In this document: in pieces, positions 1 to 9,432 of the stretch
How the letters are laid out: each line of letters starts with the position of its first letter
Position numbering within the stretch: the first letter of the stretch is position 1
NCBI GenBank assembly: GCA_963830545.1
Contig: CAWHMK010000001.1
Location: 1,178,001 to 1,242,000 of the forward strand
DNA length: 64,000 nucleotides
From: DATGJX01 sp963830545
Lineage (GTDB): Bacteria; Vulcanimicrobiota; Vulcanimicrobiia; Vulcanimicrobiales; Vulcanimicrobiaceae
Direction: 5' to 3'
Translations under genes and position numbers: made by a program
The notes under the pieces: model-generated
Databases searched by the model: none
Told to the model about the DNA's origin: nothing
Seen by the model: only the letters and a program-made list of their open reading frames with translations

Positions 1-1
1 C

Positions 2-1117
2 ATGGAATTGCCGCGCTACTTCGAATCGTATGACGTCCAAAGCAAACGTGTGCTGCTCGCGGGCGACGCGCAAATCGTCGCCGCCGCGCGGCCGCTGCTG
101 GACAAGGACTTTACCATTGCCGGCGAACGTCGATCCCTCGACGCGCCCTCGCTTCGAGAGCTCAAAGCGAAAAGCGCCTCCGCAGTCGTTGCGATCGCGC
201 GCGGTCCTCAAGGCATACGCGTAACGCTCTACGCCAAGGATCCCGGCGTTTTATCGGCCGACGCTTTGCGGCGCGATCTCATCCCGCTCAATGTACAACT
301 CGCGGGCAAACTGCGCGCCGGGCAAGTGCAGGCCCTGATGCGAATTCCCGTGCGCACGCAGTCCGTTTCCTCGAAATTCGGCAGCGCTGCGCAAGCCGAC
401 GCCGCGAAAGTCATCGCCTACGTTCTGCTGCTCTTGCTGTACATTCTCATCATGGTCAACAGCCAGTTGATCATGAGTTCGGTTGCGGAAGAAAAGACCA
501 GCCGCATCGCGGAACTGCTCGTCGCCTCGGTGCGGCCGAGCGCGCTGCTCGCCGGGAAAATCGCGTCGTCAGCAACCCTCGCGATCGCGCAGATGATCAT
601 TTGGGTCGCGATCGCGTACGCGCTCGGCGCCCAGGCCGGCCCGGCCGGCGCGCCGGCAAACGATGCGGCCGATTCCGGCGGTTTTTCGCTCAACGGCGTT
701 TCTCCGACGGACATCGCCGGGTTCGTGCTCTTCTTCCTAGTCGGATTCTTGCAAACGTCGACGCTCTTTGCGGCGGTCGGTTCGCTCATCAATCGCACCG
801 AGGACGTGGGCAGCTTGAGCGGGCCGCTGTTCTTGCCGGTCGTGGCGGCGTTCATCATCGCCATTTCCGCTCTTGCGGTACCGGATAGCACGGCGGTCGT
901 CGTCACCAGTTTCGTGCCGCTGATTGCACCGTTCGTGATGTTTGCGCGGATCGTCGTCAGCACCGTGCCGCTTTGGCAGGTAGCCGTTTCACTGGCGATC
1001 AACGTCGCCGCGATTTACGCGATCGCCGTCATTGGCGGCCGCATCTACCGCGTAGGAATGCTGCTTTACGGCCGAGCGCCGAAGCTCAGCCAAATCTGGC
1101 ACGCAGTCAAATCGTAA
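2..1117 (+). CDS. ABC-2 type transporter permease, 5' end outside the window
   Basis: Permease of an ABC-2 (NatB/YhaP-like) exporter. The open frame runs from the window edge, so the first methionine seen (position 2) is probably internal. Family members usually start with a cytoplasmic stretch and one membrane helix, which are absent here. The visible part has an extracytoplasmic domain of about 130 residues, then five or six hydrophobic helices. The first of these is followed by SSVAEEKTSRIAELL, the conserved segment after TM2 in NatB-type permeases. The ATPase partner should lie upstream, outside the window. Substrate unknown. It converges on the next gene with 13 bases between the stops. 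Confidence 0.8.
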   Translation: MELPRYFESYDVQSKRVLLAGDAQIVAAARPLLDKDFTIAGERRSLDAPSLRELKAKSASAVVAIARGPQGIRVTLYAKDPGVLSADALRRDLIPLNVQLAGKLRAGQVQALMRIPVRTQSVSSKFGSAAQADAAKVIAYVLLLLLYILIMVNSQLIMSSVAEEKTSRIAELLVASVRPSALLAGKIASSATLAIAQMIIWVAIAYALGAQAGPAGAPANDAADSGGFSLNGVSPTDIAGFVLFFLVGFLQTSTLFAAVGSLINRTEDVGSLSGPLFLPVVAAFIIAISALAVPDSTAVVVTSFVPLIAPFVMFARIVVSTVPLWQVAVSLAINVAAIYAIAVIGGRIYRVGMLLYGRAPKLSQIWHAVKS

Positions 1118-1130
1118 GGGTTCGTTCGGC

Positions 1131-2481
1131 TCAGCGCGGAGCGACGAGCAGTTTGCGCACGACGGTTTGGTCGCCTGCGCCCTCGCGAATGCTCGCCATT
1201 ACGTAGTACGTCGTTGGTTTCGTAACGTTCGGCGCCGTGAGCGTCACCGCGTTCTGATCCGAAGGGATGTCGCCCTGGTCGACGGATTGACCGGAACCGT
1301 CCGTCATGGTGACGCGCGTATCGCCGTGCGCCCCGCCGAGCGTCACCGTTACGATCTCGCCCGGCTCAGGGCTTTGGGTTGAGAGGCTCAGTTCGGGCGG
1401 AGCGGCCGTGTGCGAGAGCGGTGCGGGCGCGATGCCTGGAAGAACCGTGAGGCCCACGCTGGCAAGCGCGTCGCGGCGCTGATTTTGCGCGTGCAGAACC
1501 GCGCGCATTTGCCGCCCGGAAGCCGCTTGAGGAACCAAGAGGGTCGTTTCGCCGTACGATGTAATCGGCGCATGCGCCCACAAACGCCCGGTGTCGTCGA
1601 TCAGCCAGACTTCTCCGGCGCGCGCATCGGTCGCATACGTCACGTTCATCTTTGCACCGGCGCGAACGACGGGCGTCGCCACGGCGAACTCGGTGATGCG
1701 GGGGGCCGTGGGCATCGCCGCCGCCGCCGGTTTGCGCGTCCGGACGGCGGCGATTGCGATGCGGCGGGTGCTGCTCTCACGTCCGAACGGACCGGCGACG
1801 TCGACCGAAAGCACGACGTCGGAACCGGCCGCCGCCGGAACGTTGAAATGCAGCGTACCTTGATGCGCGCTCAGCAAACCTGCAGAGAGCTCGACGTCCA
1901 TCGCGAGTCTGCAGTTGATACTGCATCGACGCCCAGCCGCCGAACGCATACGGAACGTCGACCTGCGACCCGCCGAACGCGCGAAGGGGCGCGGCGAGCA
2001 ATGCCAAACGCGGCGTCGACGCGGCGGCGGCAAATGCAGTTCCGAGCGTAAGCACGAGCGATGCGGCGGTGCCGATCATCCAGCGCGAACGTCTCGCAGA
2101 GCGCGGCGGTGCGGGCGCTTCGAGCGAAAACGCGACGTCACCCCCTGCGACTTGCACGATGGCGCGATCGTAAGGACCAACGTCCGCGACGCGCACCGGC
2201 AGCAGCGTTTCCGAAATGGAAAACGGCGCAACGTGAATGTCGAGCGGATACGCGAGGATCGCTTCCCCGCGAATGCGTGCGCACGTCATCCGCGCTCGCA
2301 GCGCATGTTCGCTTTGATTGACGATCCGCAGCGCGTAATTCGCGGTCCCCGCGCGCTTGTCGCACCCGGCGAGCGCGAGATAGCCTTCAACGTCGCCGTT
2401 TCCAACAGCGAGTTGCGCTCGCGTGCCGTACAATGCCGGCTGCGGGCGAGGTTGCGCGACGGCGAGCGCGTACTTCAGCAT
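1131..2481 (-). CDS. unknown single-pass membrane protein at the end of the leftward Tad operon, frameshifted
   Basis: Two overlapping frames give one protein of about 449 residues if one base is removed near 1893-1908. The first frame (2481 to about 1900) holds a 120-residue beta-rich domain, a basic PPRSARRSR patch and one helix at about residues 135-155. The second frame (to 1131) continues with about 250 residues resembling repeated Ig-like or fibronectin-like strands. Read-through can be restored at GAGTCTG (1905-1911). The start overlaps the TadE-like gene upstream by 7 bases, so it is the last gene of the leftward Tad arm. No family was recognised. A surface or periplasmic accessory of the pilus is an inference from context only. 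Confidence 0.5.
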
Positions 2482-3128
2482 GTCTCTTTCAACGAGTTCG
2501 TGGGAAGCGAATCCGGAACGGGCGTCGGCGCACTCGTGACGTCCAGTGCCGTGCCTTCGATCGACTGCGCCACCGCCGTGTCCAGTTCGCTATAGCAGCT
2601 CATGAGCGTCGGCAGATCCGGCGTGTCGATGAAATTCTGCGTCGCGGTCAGCGTCGACGTGCTCGCTCCGAGCGATGCGACGAGCGGTCCCGGAACGGTG
2701 ACGTTTGCGGAAATATTGCTCGTGGTTTGCAAGAACAGAAACGGAGAGTCGAGCGATCCGCCGCTGAGCGTCGCCGAATTCTTGGAACAGGAACCCGTGG
2801 TCGTCCCGACCGGAGACCAAAACGGCGCCGACGTCGGGCCGGGAAAGGTTCCGGAGTTCGTGAGCGCGTCCGCGGTCGGCGCGGTGCAGGCGGTCGTGAC
2901 CGCGGGAGAGAGGACGGCGTTGTACAGCCCGTACAGACTGTAGCCCACGTACGGAGCGGCTTCGTTGGAAATCAATCCGCTGTACCGCACGGCGATTTGC
3001 ACGCGCTCGCTTTGCACGCTCGACTGCACCGCCCAGATTACGCCGTACAGCAACAGCAGGAAGAACGGCAAGAAGATTGCCGCTTCAACCATCGCCACGC
3101 CGCGCTCGCTTCGGTGCTTTACTTGCAT
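2475..3128 (-). CDS. TadE-like minor pilin
   Basis: About 217 residues. The N-terminus has RGVAMVEAAIFLPFF followed by one long hydrophobic helix, the TadE signature (basic residues, a VE pair, then the helix). The rest is an extracytoplasmic domain rich in Thr, Ser and Pro. The start at 3128 (ATG) is chosen because it puts the basic segment directly before the helix and overlaps the previous gene by 10 bases. TadE-like pseudopilins are processed by a Tad prepilin peptidase and needed for Flp pilus assembly in known systems. Confidence 0.8.
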   Translation of the reverse strand: MQVKHRSERGVAMVEAAIFLPFFLLLLYGVIWAVQSSVQSERVQIAVRYSGLISNEAAPYVGYSLYGLYNAVLSPAVTTACTAPTADALTNSGTFPGPTSAPFWSPVGTTTGSCSKNSATLSGGSLDSPFLFLQTTSNISANVTVPGPLVASLGASTSTLTATQNFIDTPDLPTLMSCYSELDTAVAQSIEGTALDVTSAPTPVPDSLPTNSLKETC

Positions 3129-4171
3129 GTGAAACTCGTACCGCTGCTGAGCTGGCCGGAGAACGGCTTGATGGGCATGGCCTGCCAAAATCCGGTGGCG
3201 GCCAGCAGGCCGGCGTTCTTCGGCGTGTACGTGAAGCCCCACTTTCCGTCGGACGTCGCGGGGTTGCCGGCATTTTCCGGATCGTTCGGATTGCCGCCGT
3301 AATCTATGCGATAGCTCGGATCGTCGTTATCGAAGACCGCGCTCCCCGTAGAACTTTCGGGATATTCGCTCTGCTGGAACACTTTTGTAGTTACGGGGTT
3401 ATACTGCGAGCCGACGTACATGAATTCTTGCGTGCTCATGATGCTCGTCGCGGCAGCGCGTCCGATCGCCTGAACCGTCGGTGCGGTGAAGTTGAATATC
3501 GATTTGAAGAGCGGCGGAATGTTCGCGCACGCCACGACTTCGATTTCCATCGGAGAGAGATCGGTCTTCGGCGTTACGGACGTGTTGCCGCCGACGACGA
3601 ACGCACAGCAATCGGAATAGACATCCTCGACGTAGGAATCCTGGCGCGGCTGGTATCCGACGAGTGTATAGTTGAAGGCGCAGTCGCCGCCGTTGGCCTT
3701 TCCGCAATTGGTTTGGTACAGCGTGAGCGCGGCCTTGATCGTGTCGAGTTGCTGCGATTGGCTCGGCGTGCTGATGCGGTTGAGGAGCGCGACGTCATTC
3801 GTGTAGCGCTGCAGCGAATCCAGATACTGCTGGCGCAGGTCTGCATACATCGCCGCGCACGTCGTCGAGCCGCTGTCGCCGCTCTTCGAATCGCAGCCGC
3901 CGTTGCCTTGAATGACGAGCAGTAAGTCGTGCATGACGTACCGCAGCCTGTACTCCTCGATGGCTGCCGCGTGCAGCGTCGCGACCGTCTGATTCCATTG
4001 CGTCGTTTGAGCGGCGAGCAGCCCGCGCGCGGCTGCGTCGGCCGCGTTCTGCGCGCGCATCTGCCAGCGCAGATTCGACCCGAAACTCAGTGCCATGAAG
4101 AGCAGCACCAGCGTCGCCAGCGATCCGAACGCCCAAACCGGAAGCGTCTGCCCGCGTTCGTAATGCCTCAT
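3119..4171 (-). CDS. TadG-like pilus assembly protein
   Basis: About 350 residues. It starts with RGQTLPVWAFGSL, one membrane helix and then RAQNAADAAARG. This matches the TadG/TadE class in which a Q..P helix is followed by an AADAAA segment. The large remainder is predicted extracytoplasmic and carries several cysteines, compatible with disulphides. Translation is probably coupled to both neighbours: the start overlaps the upstream gene by 4 bases and the stop overlaps the downstream start by 10. TadG-like proteins are thought to anchor or organise Tad pili. Confidence 0.75.
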   Translation of the reverse strand: MRHYERGQTLPVWAFGSLATLVLLFMALSFGSNLRWQMRAQNAADAAARGLLAAQTTQWNQTVATLHAAAIEEYRLRYVMHDLLLVIQGNGGCDSKSGDSGSTTCAAMYADLRQQYLDSLQRYTNDVALLNRISTPSQSQQLDTIKAALTLYQTNCGKANGGDCAFNYTLVGYQPRQDSYVEDVYSDCCAFVVGGNTSVTPKTDLSPMEIEVVACANIPPLFKSIFNFTAPTVQAIGRAAATSIMSTQEFMYVGSQYNPVTTKVFQQSEYPESSTGSAVFDNDDPSYRIDYGGNPNDPENAGNPATSDGKWGFTYTPKNAGLLAATGFWQAMPIKPFSGQLSSGTSFTCK

Positions 4172-5128
4172 GCTCCGGGTCCTCCCGATCCGCATCCGGC
4201 GTCCGGATCCAGCGGATAGAGCCGGCCTTCCATCGCGTTGCCGTTCTCACCCATAATCGGCATGTAGTCCCAGCTATACACCAGTTCGAACGAGGCGTCG
4301 TTCCAACTCGAAACCGACGTCGGACCGTTCACTTCGTCGTAATCTCCGCCGGCGGTGTACGTCGGCATCGTAGCGGGAAATGCCCCAGCCAAATCGGCAA
4401 AAATGCGCTGATGGCACGCGATGATTTCGAACGTGCCGCCCGGACCGGTACCATCTTCCGACGTATTATAGTTGTCGTTTTTCAAGTACTCGGCCAAACC
4501 GATCGAGCGCAATTCCTTATTGCTGCACGTCGGGCCCCACGGCACCGAATCGTTGCACCACCACATGAACGCCAAATTGAAGTAGTAGGGGGGCGTATTT
4601 TGATCGTCTTGCGTGAGAGGATCGACGAGCGTTTGATACTCCGTGCTCGAGTCGTACGCAATGCCTTGCGCGTCGTCGTCGTGGTTTCCGATCATGTCGC
4701 GTCCGTCGACGTTGCCGCTGCTCAACGTGAGGTTGTTGCCCAGCACGGACAGCCAGTTGAGCGTCATTTTGGATGCGACGGCCAGGCGCTGCGGCCGAAG
4801 AATCGACGCGCCCCCGTAGCGGTTCTGCAGATTGCCCCACTGCGTGAAGTTCACCGGCACGTTCGTTAGGGGCGGCGTCGTCGGAACGGGCGTAAAATTG
4901 AACGAGACGTTCGGAAAGAGCGGCTTGAGCGCGGTCTCGAGAGCCGACGTGTTCGTCGAGCCTGCGGCGGAATTATGTGCGACGAAGAACGTCGCTCCGT
5001 CGAGCCTGCATTTGAAAGAACCCGATTGTGGCGATCTGCAGCGCGCCGAGCACCAGCATGAGCGTGACGCCCAACGTGGCTGCGGTCTCGACGAGCGCGG
5101 CGCCGCGCGCGCAAGCGGTGCTCCTCAT
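4168..5128 (-). CDS. TadE/TadG-like minor pilin, frameshifted
   Basis: The first part (start ATG 5128) reads RGAALVETAATLGVTLM plus a helix and QMQA, a TadE N-terminus. It then runs into a stop at 4973. The second frame is open from about 5010 and contains the GTG at 4860, continuing as a Trp- and Asp-rich extracytoplasmic domain to 4168. Removing one base in GAGCCTG (5002-5008) joins them into about 319 residues. Both parts are collinear in the operon and neither makes sense alone, so I treat this as one gene with an indel, probably in the sequence rather than the organism. Confidence 0.65.
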
Positions 5129-5132
5129 GGCG

Positions 5133-5321
5133 TTAGGGCGGCGTTGCCGTTTGAAAGCTTTGCATTGCATTGGACACTTGCGAATATGCGGTGTTCGCGC
5201 TGGTCGAAATGGCAACGAGTACGGCAGTAGCCACCGCGGAAAACGCGGCGAGTACGATTCCGTATTCCACGAGCGTGCTCGCGGACTCGTCGAGCCACAG
5301 CGCAGCCAGCGCACGCATCAT
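5133..5321 (-). CDS. flp: Flp-type pilin, leftward arm
   Basis: 62 residues. A short basic leader is followed by STLVEYGIVLAAFSAV, the Flp motif with Glu at +5 and Tyr at +6 of the predicted mature pilin. The residue before the predicted cleavage site is Ala rather than the usual Gly. After the single helix is a short hydrophilic tail (SQVSNAMQSF). It sits directly downstream of the secretin gene with one base between. It is longer at the C-terminus than the two rightward Flp pilins and may be a minor subunit. Confidence 0.85.
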   Translation of the reverse strand: MMRALAALWLDESASTLVEYGIVLAAFSAVATAVLVAISTSANTAYSQVSNAMQSFQTATPP

Positions 5322-5322
5322 G

Positions 5323-6735
5323 TTAGCGGGTGATGACCTCGGGCGTCATCACGAACACGATGTCGGACTGATTGCTCTGGTACGCAACGGATTGGAAGAG
5401 TTTTCCGAGCACCGGAATGTCGCCGAGCACCGGAATCTTGTTGATGTTGCGCTGCTCGATGCGCCGCACCATGCCGCCCATGATGATCGACTCGCCGCGC
5501 TGCGTGATGACGTCGGTCGAAAGCCGGCTCTCCTTGAGCGCCGGTACGACGAAGCCGTTCTCGCTCACGCCGTCCTGAAAATCCAGGTCGGAGATGTCCG
5601 GTTCGATTTGCGCTTCGACCGAACCATCGCCGAGCAGCGTGGGCGTGACATTGAGCTGCACGCCGAAATCTTTGTACACGATGCTCACTTGTCCAAGACC
5701 AGTTGCCAGCGGAATCGGAATCTCTCCGCCGACCATGAACGAAGCCTTGTCGCCGGGCAGCGTCACGATGTCGGGCGAGGAGAGCGTGTGCGCGTGTCCC
5801 TCTTGGATGAGCAGATTCAGCGTCGGCGCGAGCGTGAACGTGCGGAAGAAGGGTCCGTTCGTCAGTGCTTTTCCGAGCCCCGGCGGATATTCGACGACCG
5901 GGAACTGCGGCGGACTGAGCGTGTAGGTTCCGTCGGGATGGAAGCTCGCGGCCTGCAACTGCAGTCCGAGATCTTTTTGCGCCGTCCGGTCGACTTCGAG
6001 CACGTAGAGCTTGATGTCGATTTGGCTTTGCAAGTCGGTAGCGATGCGATCGATGAGTTTACCATCGGCCGCGAGATACTGGCCTGCCAGTCCCTTCGCG
6101 CGCTCCATGATCGCCTGCGCGGTCGTTGCGTCATGCACGCGGCCGCTGACGATCACGTTGCCTTTGCCGTCGGGATCGACCCGGATGTCGGTCGCGCCGG
6201 GAATGAGCGCGAGGTCTTTTTGCAAGTCGCCGAGCGGATGCGCGACGGTTACTGCGTTGACGATCGTCGATCCGTCTTTACGCGCGTAAACGTCGAAGTT
6301 GTTGAGCAGTCCGCTCAGTTCGGTATACTGCGCGCCGTCATTGACGGTCCCGCGCACGACGACGGACTTGTGGAAGCTCAGGACCTGCACGTTCGGGTCG
6401 TCGATCGAGGTCCGAAGCATCTGCGCGAGATCGTTTGCTTCTTGTTCGGTGACTGTGACTTCGTACGAATCGCGATGGCCGGCCGCCCAAACGAAGATGG
6501 TCGTGTGTCCCGGCGCCTTGCCGTTGATCACGAGCTGCGATGTACCGATGGGAAGAACACCCGCTATCTGCGAGTCACCGACCGCCACTCGGTTCAGGCC
6601 CGGCGTGCGAAGGATTACCGATTGACCGGACTCGACCGATAGCAGTTGCACGGCCGGCGATGCGGCAGCGGGCGCCGCAACGAGAACCGCGGCGAACGCG
6701 AGAGACGGCAACAGTGCGGGGTGTCGTAACAGCAT
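5323..6735 (-). CDS. cpaC: Tad pilus secretin (CpaC/RcpA)
   Basis: 470 residues. This is the outer-membrane channel of the Tad pilus. A signal peptide of about 25 residues is followed by the pilus-assembly N-terminal domain (residues 30-100, LLSVESGQSVILRTPG) and a BON-like periplasmic segment. The secretin domain covers about 230-470, ending with RLSTDVITQRGESIIMGGM, IPVLGDIPVLGKLF and SDIVFVMTPEVI, all typical of secretin C-termini. It is the first gene of the leftward arm, transcribed from the divergent region at 6736-6909. Confidence 0.93.
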   Translation of the reverse strand: MLLRHPALLPSLAFAAVLVAAPAAASPAVQLLSVESGQSVILRTPGLNRVAVGDSQIAGVLPIGTSQLVINGKAPGHTTIFVWAAGHRDSYEVTVTEQEANDLAQMLRTSIDDPNVQVLSFHKSVVVRGTVNDGAQYTELSGLLNNFDVYARKDGSTIVNAVTVAHPLGDLQKDLALIPGATDIRVDPDGKGNVIVSGRVHDATTAQAIMERAKGLAGQYLAADGKLIDRIATDLQSQIDIKLYVLEVDRTAQKDLGLQLQAASFHPDGTYTLSPPQFPVVEYPPGLGKALTNGPFFRTFTLAPTLNLLIQEGHAHTLSSPDIVTLPGDKASFMVGGEIPIPLATGLGQVSIVYKDFGVQLNVTPTLLGDGSVEAQIEPDISDLDFQDGVSENGFVVPALKESRLSTDVITQRGESIIMGGMVRRIEQRNINKIPVLGDIPVLGKLFQSVAYQSNQSDIVFVMTPEVITR

Positions 6736-6909
6736 AAAGAGCCTCCGGGCTACAGGGCTGGCGTGAGGCTATTATGCCACAGCGAGATACGTTAACACGT
6801 CAACAATCAATAGACGTTTCGTAAATAGCCAGTAAAATATGCCGATTTCATATTGCTTACCACCCGGCCGGATGCGATGATGCAGCCACCCGAAGGTCAC
6901 GGAGGCTTT
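6736..6909. promoter_or_regulatory. divergent promoter region between the two Tad arms, with a candidate operator
   Basis: 174 bases between the divergent starts at 6735 and 6910. Positions 6780-6850 are clearly AT-richer than the surroundings. An imperfect palindrome GTTAACACGTCAAC lies at 6791-6804 (10 of 14 positions symmetric). TAAAAT at 6832-6837 could be a -10 element for the rightward arm. GGAGG at 6901-6905 is the ribosome binding site for the gene starting at 6910. Function is inferred from position and composition. Confidence 0.5.
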
Positions 6910-7593
6910 ATGCGGACCACGATTTTAGCAACGGCGGCTCTTCTCGCGTTCTCGGCCATCTCGGCCGCGGCCGCTCAGGACGTTCCGCTCGAGCACGTGG
7001 CCGCCGTTGCCGGCTACCGCTATGAGTGGTCTGCAGCAGGTGCCGCCGCGGTCCTTTCCCGCCCCGGGATCTATGTGGTGATGCGGCCCGGAGCGTTCGT
7101 GTATCAAGTGAACGACCACGACGAAGTAACGAAAATCGCGCCGAAGATGGCAGACGGCGAGATGTTCGTCGACGGTTCTCTGGCCCGTCACTTGGAAGCG
7201 CTCGCGCGCAGCAACGTCGCTGACGCGCCTGCCGCCGTTTCGGCTCCCTACGATCGCGCGATGCAAGGCTCATTAACGCTGGAGGCTCGACAACTTCTCG
7301 GCGCAGAGGCGATCGACATCGAGGGAACCGCACCGGCGGGTGCTCCGGTCTCCATATCGCTGTTCGCGCTGCTCTCCCCAGATCTTCCGACAGTTCTCGT
7401 CAGCCGCCACGACATCGTTCCCGACGTCAACGGACGTTTCAAAGCCGTCATTCCGATCGCTTCGGCGTACGAACGCGGCACGGTCTTGCGGGTAATCGCA
7501 ACCTCGTCGCCCGGCCTGGCGCCGGCGCAAGCCCAACTCGTCGTAGGGCCGCCAAATCCGGACCTTACGACGCCTCTCTACTCGAACCCCTAG
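6910..7593 (+). CDS. secreted protein with a copper-amine-oxidase-N-like (stalk) segment
   Basis: 227 residues from the ATG at 6910, chosen because GGAGG lies five bases upstream and a signal peptide (MRTTILATAALLAF to AAAAQ) starts there. Residues about 25-95 (AAVAGYRYEW, VVMRPGAFVYQVN, MADGEMFVD) resemble the short repeats that define the copper amine oxidase N-terminal-like domain, which are structural and not enzymatic. The C-terminal half looks like a beta-sandwich. It opens the rightward Tad arm, so a role at the pilus base or in the periplasm is plausible but unproven. Confidence 0.55.
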   Translation: MRTTILATAALLAFSAISAAAAQDVPLEHVAAVAGYRYEWSAAGAAAVLSRPGIYVVMRPGAFVYQVNDHDEVTKIAPKMADGEMFVDGSLARHLEALARSNVADAPAAVSAPYDRAMQGSLTLEARQLLGAEAIDIEGTAPAGAPVSISLFALLSPDLPTVLVSRHDIVPDVNGRFKAVIPIASAYERGTVLRVIATSSPGLAPAQAQLVVGPPNPDLTTPLYSNP

Positions 7594-7617
7594 CTCAAAC
7601 CAACGGAAGGATTCGCA

Positions 7618-7776
7618 ATGAACAAGTTCCTCGCACTGCTTCGCAACGACGACGGCGCCACGATGGTCGAATACGGCATCATGGTCGCGCTGATTGCCGC
7701 CGTTTGCATCGTGCTCATCACCACTCTCGGCGGCAAGGTTTCGTCGGCGTTCAACAACGTCAACGGGAACCTGTAA
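7618..7776 (+). CDS. flp: Flp-type major pilin candidate
   Basis: 52 residues, below the size limit of many gene finders. The N-terminus MNKFLALLRNDDG is followed by ATMVEYGIMVALIAAV: cleavage after Gly leaves Glu at +5 and Tyr at +6, the exact Flp signature. The hydrophobic helix ends in TLGGKVSSAFNNVNGNL, typical of Flp pilins. A GGAAGG ribosome binding site lies at 7605-7610. Probably the major subunit because it has the most canonical sequence. Confidence 0.88.
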   Translation: MNKFLALLRNDDGATMVEYGIMVALIAAVCIVLITTLGGKVSSAFNNVNGNL

Positions 7777-7845
7777 CCAACGCGGTTGCAGCTCGCAAGA
7801 TGTCGCCGGGACTGCTCTCCCCTACAGTCCCGGCGAACACCCTCG

Positions 7846-7986
7846 ATGATGAGCGACGAGCGCGGCGCGACGATGGTCGAGTACGCAATCATGCTCGGCT
7901 TTATCGCGGCGGTGTGCATCGTGCTCGTCATGACGCTCGGTGTGAAGACGAGCTCGGAATACTCCGCACTCAACGCCCTCTTCTAG
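7846..7986 (+). CDS. flp: second rightward Flp-type pilin
   Basis: 46 residues from the ATG at 7846 (a second ATG follows at 7849). It reads DERGATMVEYAIMLGFIAAV, with cleavage after Gly and Glu at +5, then a short tail ending NALF. It is closely related to the preceding pilin and so likely a tandem duplicate. The leader before the cleavage site is only about seven residues, short for the family; a longer in-frame start exists at 7786 but its extra residues look non-coding. Confidence 0.8.
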   Translation: MMSDERGATMVEYAIMLGFIAAVCIVLVMTLGVKTSSEYSALNALF

Positions 7987-8011
7987 CACTTTCAAGTTCA
8001 AGGGTACGCAC

Positions 8012-8530
8012 GTGACGCTCGCACTGATGCTCGTTATCGCAGCGTGTGCATTTTCCGCAGTGAGCGACGTACGCACGCGCCGCATCCCCAATGTACTGGT
8101 CGCGACGTTATTCGCGGCCGGTTTGATTGTAAACGCTTTTGCAGGCTGGCAGCCTGCCGCCGCCGACCTCGCACTCACCCTCATTTTGCTGGTGGCCGGC
8201 ACGGTTGCGTTCTCGCAGGGCGTGCTCGGCGGCGGAGACGTGAAACTGCTGGCCGTTTCGGCCGGCGTGCTCGGCTACCCCACGGCAATTCCGCTGCTGC
8301 TCTACACGTTTTTGTCGGGCGGCGTACTCGCGTTCGGCTACGCGCTCATGCGCGGACGGCTTACGGTTACGCTCGCCAACGTTCGCATGATGGCGCTTCC
8401 GATGTTTGCGGGCCTTGCGCCCGCGAGAATTCGTGAAGGCGCATCGATACCGTACGCGCTCGCGGTATTTTCGGGCGCATTGCTCGTTTTCGCCACCACC
8501 GCTTTCGCTCCGCATTTGAGGTTGCCATGA
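8012..8530 (+). CDS. cpaA: Tad prepilin peptidase CpaA/TadV (A24 aspartic protease)
   Basis: 172 residues from a GTG start. The A24 hallmarks are SDVRTRRIPN near residue 18 (first catalytic Asp in the D.R...IPN context) and LGGGDVKLLA (second catalytic Asp in the G.GD motif). Five or six membrane helices are visible. It cleaves and probably methylates Flp prepilins at the cytoplasmic face of the inner membrane. Its stop overlaps the cpaB start (ATGA). Confidence 0.92.
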   Translation: MTLALMLVIAACAFSAVSDVRTRRIPNVLVATLFAAGLIVNAFAGWQPAAADLALTLILLVAGTVAFSQGVLGGGDVKLLAVSAGVLGYPTAIPLLLYTFLSGGVLAFGYALMRGRLTVTLANVRMMALPMFAGLAPARIREGASIPYALAVFSGALLVFATTAFAPHLRLP

Positions 8531-9432
8531 TCGCTGCCATGAACCAACGCCGGACGACCATCATCGTCGCGCTCGTGCTTGCACTGCTCGCGGGATGGCT
8601 GTTGATGACCTACCTTTCGAATCTGCAGCGTCAAACCAATGCGTACACCGCGCCCGTGGAAGTCATCGTCGCAAAGCAAGAGATCCCGGCGCGCGCGCCT
8701 ATCACGGCAGCCATGCTTGGTACGGTAACGCGCCCAATTTCAGCGGTCGACCCCAACACGCTCACCGATGCGAAACAAGCCGTCGGCGCTCTTTCGCTCA
8801 TCACGATTCCTGCAGGGGCGAGCATCACCAGTTCGATGATCGGGCATCCTTCCGACGTCGGACTGACGGTGCGTCTGCAGCCCGGCATGCGCGCCGTCAG
8901 CGTGGAGATCGACAAAGTCAAAGGCATTTCGGGCCTCGTGCAGCCCGGCGATCGCGTCGACGTCATCGCGCAAGCGCCACGCACGAACGTAGGACCGCCG
9001 CCCGCCGTCGCGATTCTACGGGGCGTGCGCGTCCTCGCAATCGGCGACCTGCTGGAAAGCTCCGCGGCGACACCCTCGCCGGAAGAACAGAATGCAACGA
9101 CGGTGACGCTCGAAGTGACGCCAAAACAAGCGGACCTGCTCGTGATGGCCGACATCAACACGGTGCTGCGCTTGGCACTGCGCTCACCGAAGGAACCCGT
9201 GAATTCCGAGCCTACCGAAGCGCTGCACTGGGATGACGCGCCGAATCCCTCCGCACCGCGCAATCCGGCGCCGGTTTCGCAAGCCGCACAAGACGTCGCG
9301 CTGCTCAAAGAATTGAACGGCGGCGGTTCCCCCGGCGCGGCCAAACCGCAGCAGGGCGCATATGTCCCGCATTCCTCCGTGACGATCATCGACGGCGATC
9401 GTTACGCGAGCGGCCCCGGCGTTCGTCAATGA
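8527..9432 (+). CDS. cpaB: Tad pilus assembly protein CpaB/RcpC
   Basis: 301 residues. A signal anchor (residues about 12-30) precedes a SAF-type domain (EVIVAKQEIPARAPIT, about 40-105) and then an RcpC/CpaB domain containing MRAVSVEIDKVKGISGLVQPGDRVDVIA, cited here only for its VQPGDRVDV core. This order is diagnostic of CpaB, a periplasmic component that works with the secretin. It overlaps both neighbours by four bases (ATGA), showing tight co-translation. Confidence 0.92.
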   Translation: MIAAMNQRRTTIIVALVLALLAGWLLMTYLSNLQRQTNAYTAPVEVIVAKQEIPARAPITAAMLGTVTRPISAVDPNTLTDAKQAVGALSLITIPAGASITSSMIGHPSDVGLTVRLQPGMRAVSVEIDKVKGISGLVQPGDRVDVIAQAPRTNVGPPPAVAILRGVRVLAIGDLLESSAATPSPEEQNATTVTLEVTPKQADLLVMADINTVLRLALRSPKEPVNSEPTEALHWDDAPNPSAPRNPAPVSQAAQDVALLKELNGGGSPGAAKPQQGAYVPHSSVTIIDGDRYASGPGVRQ

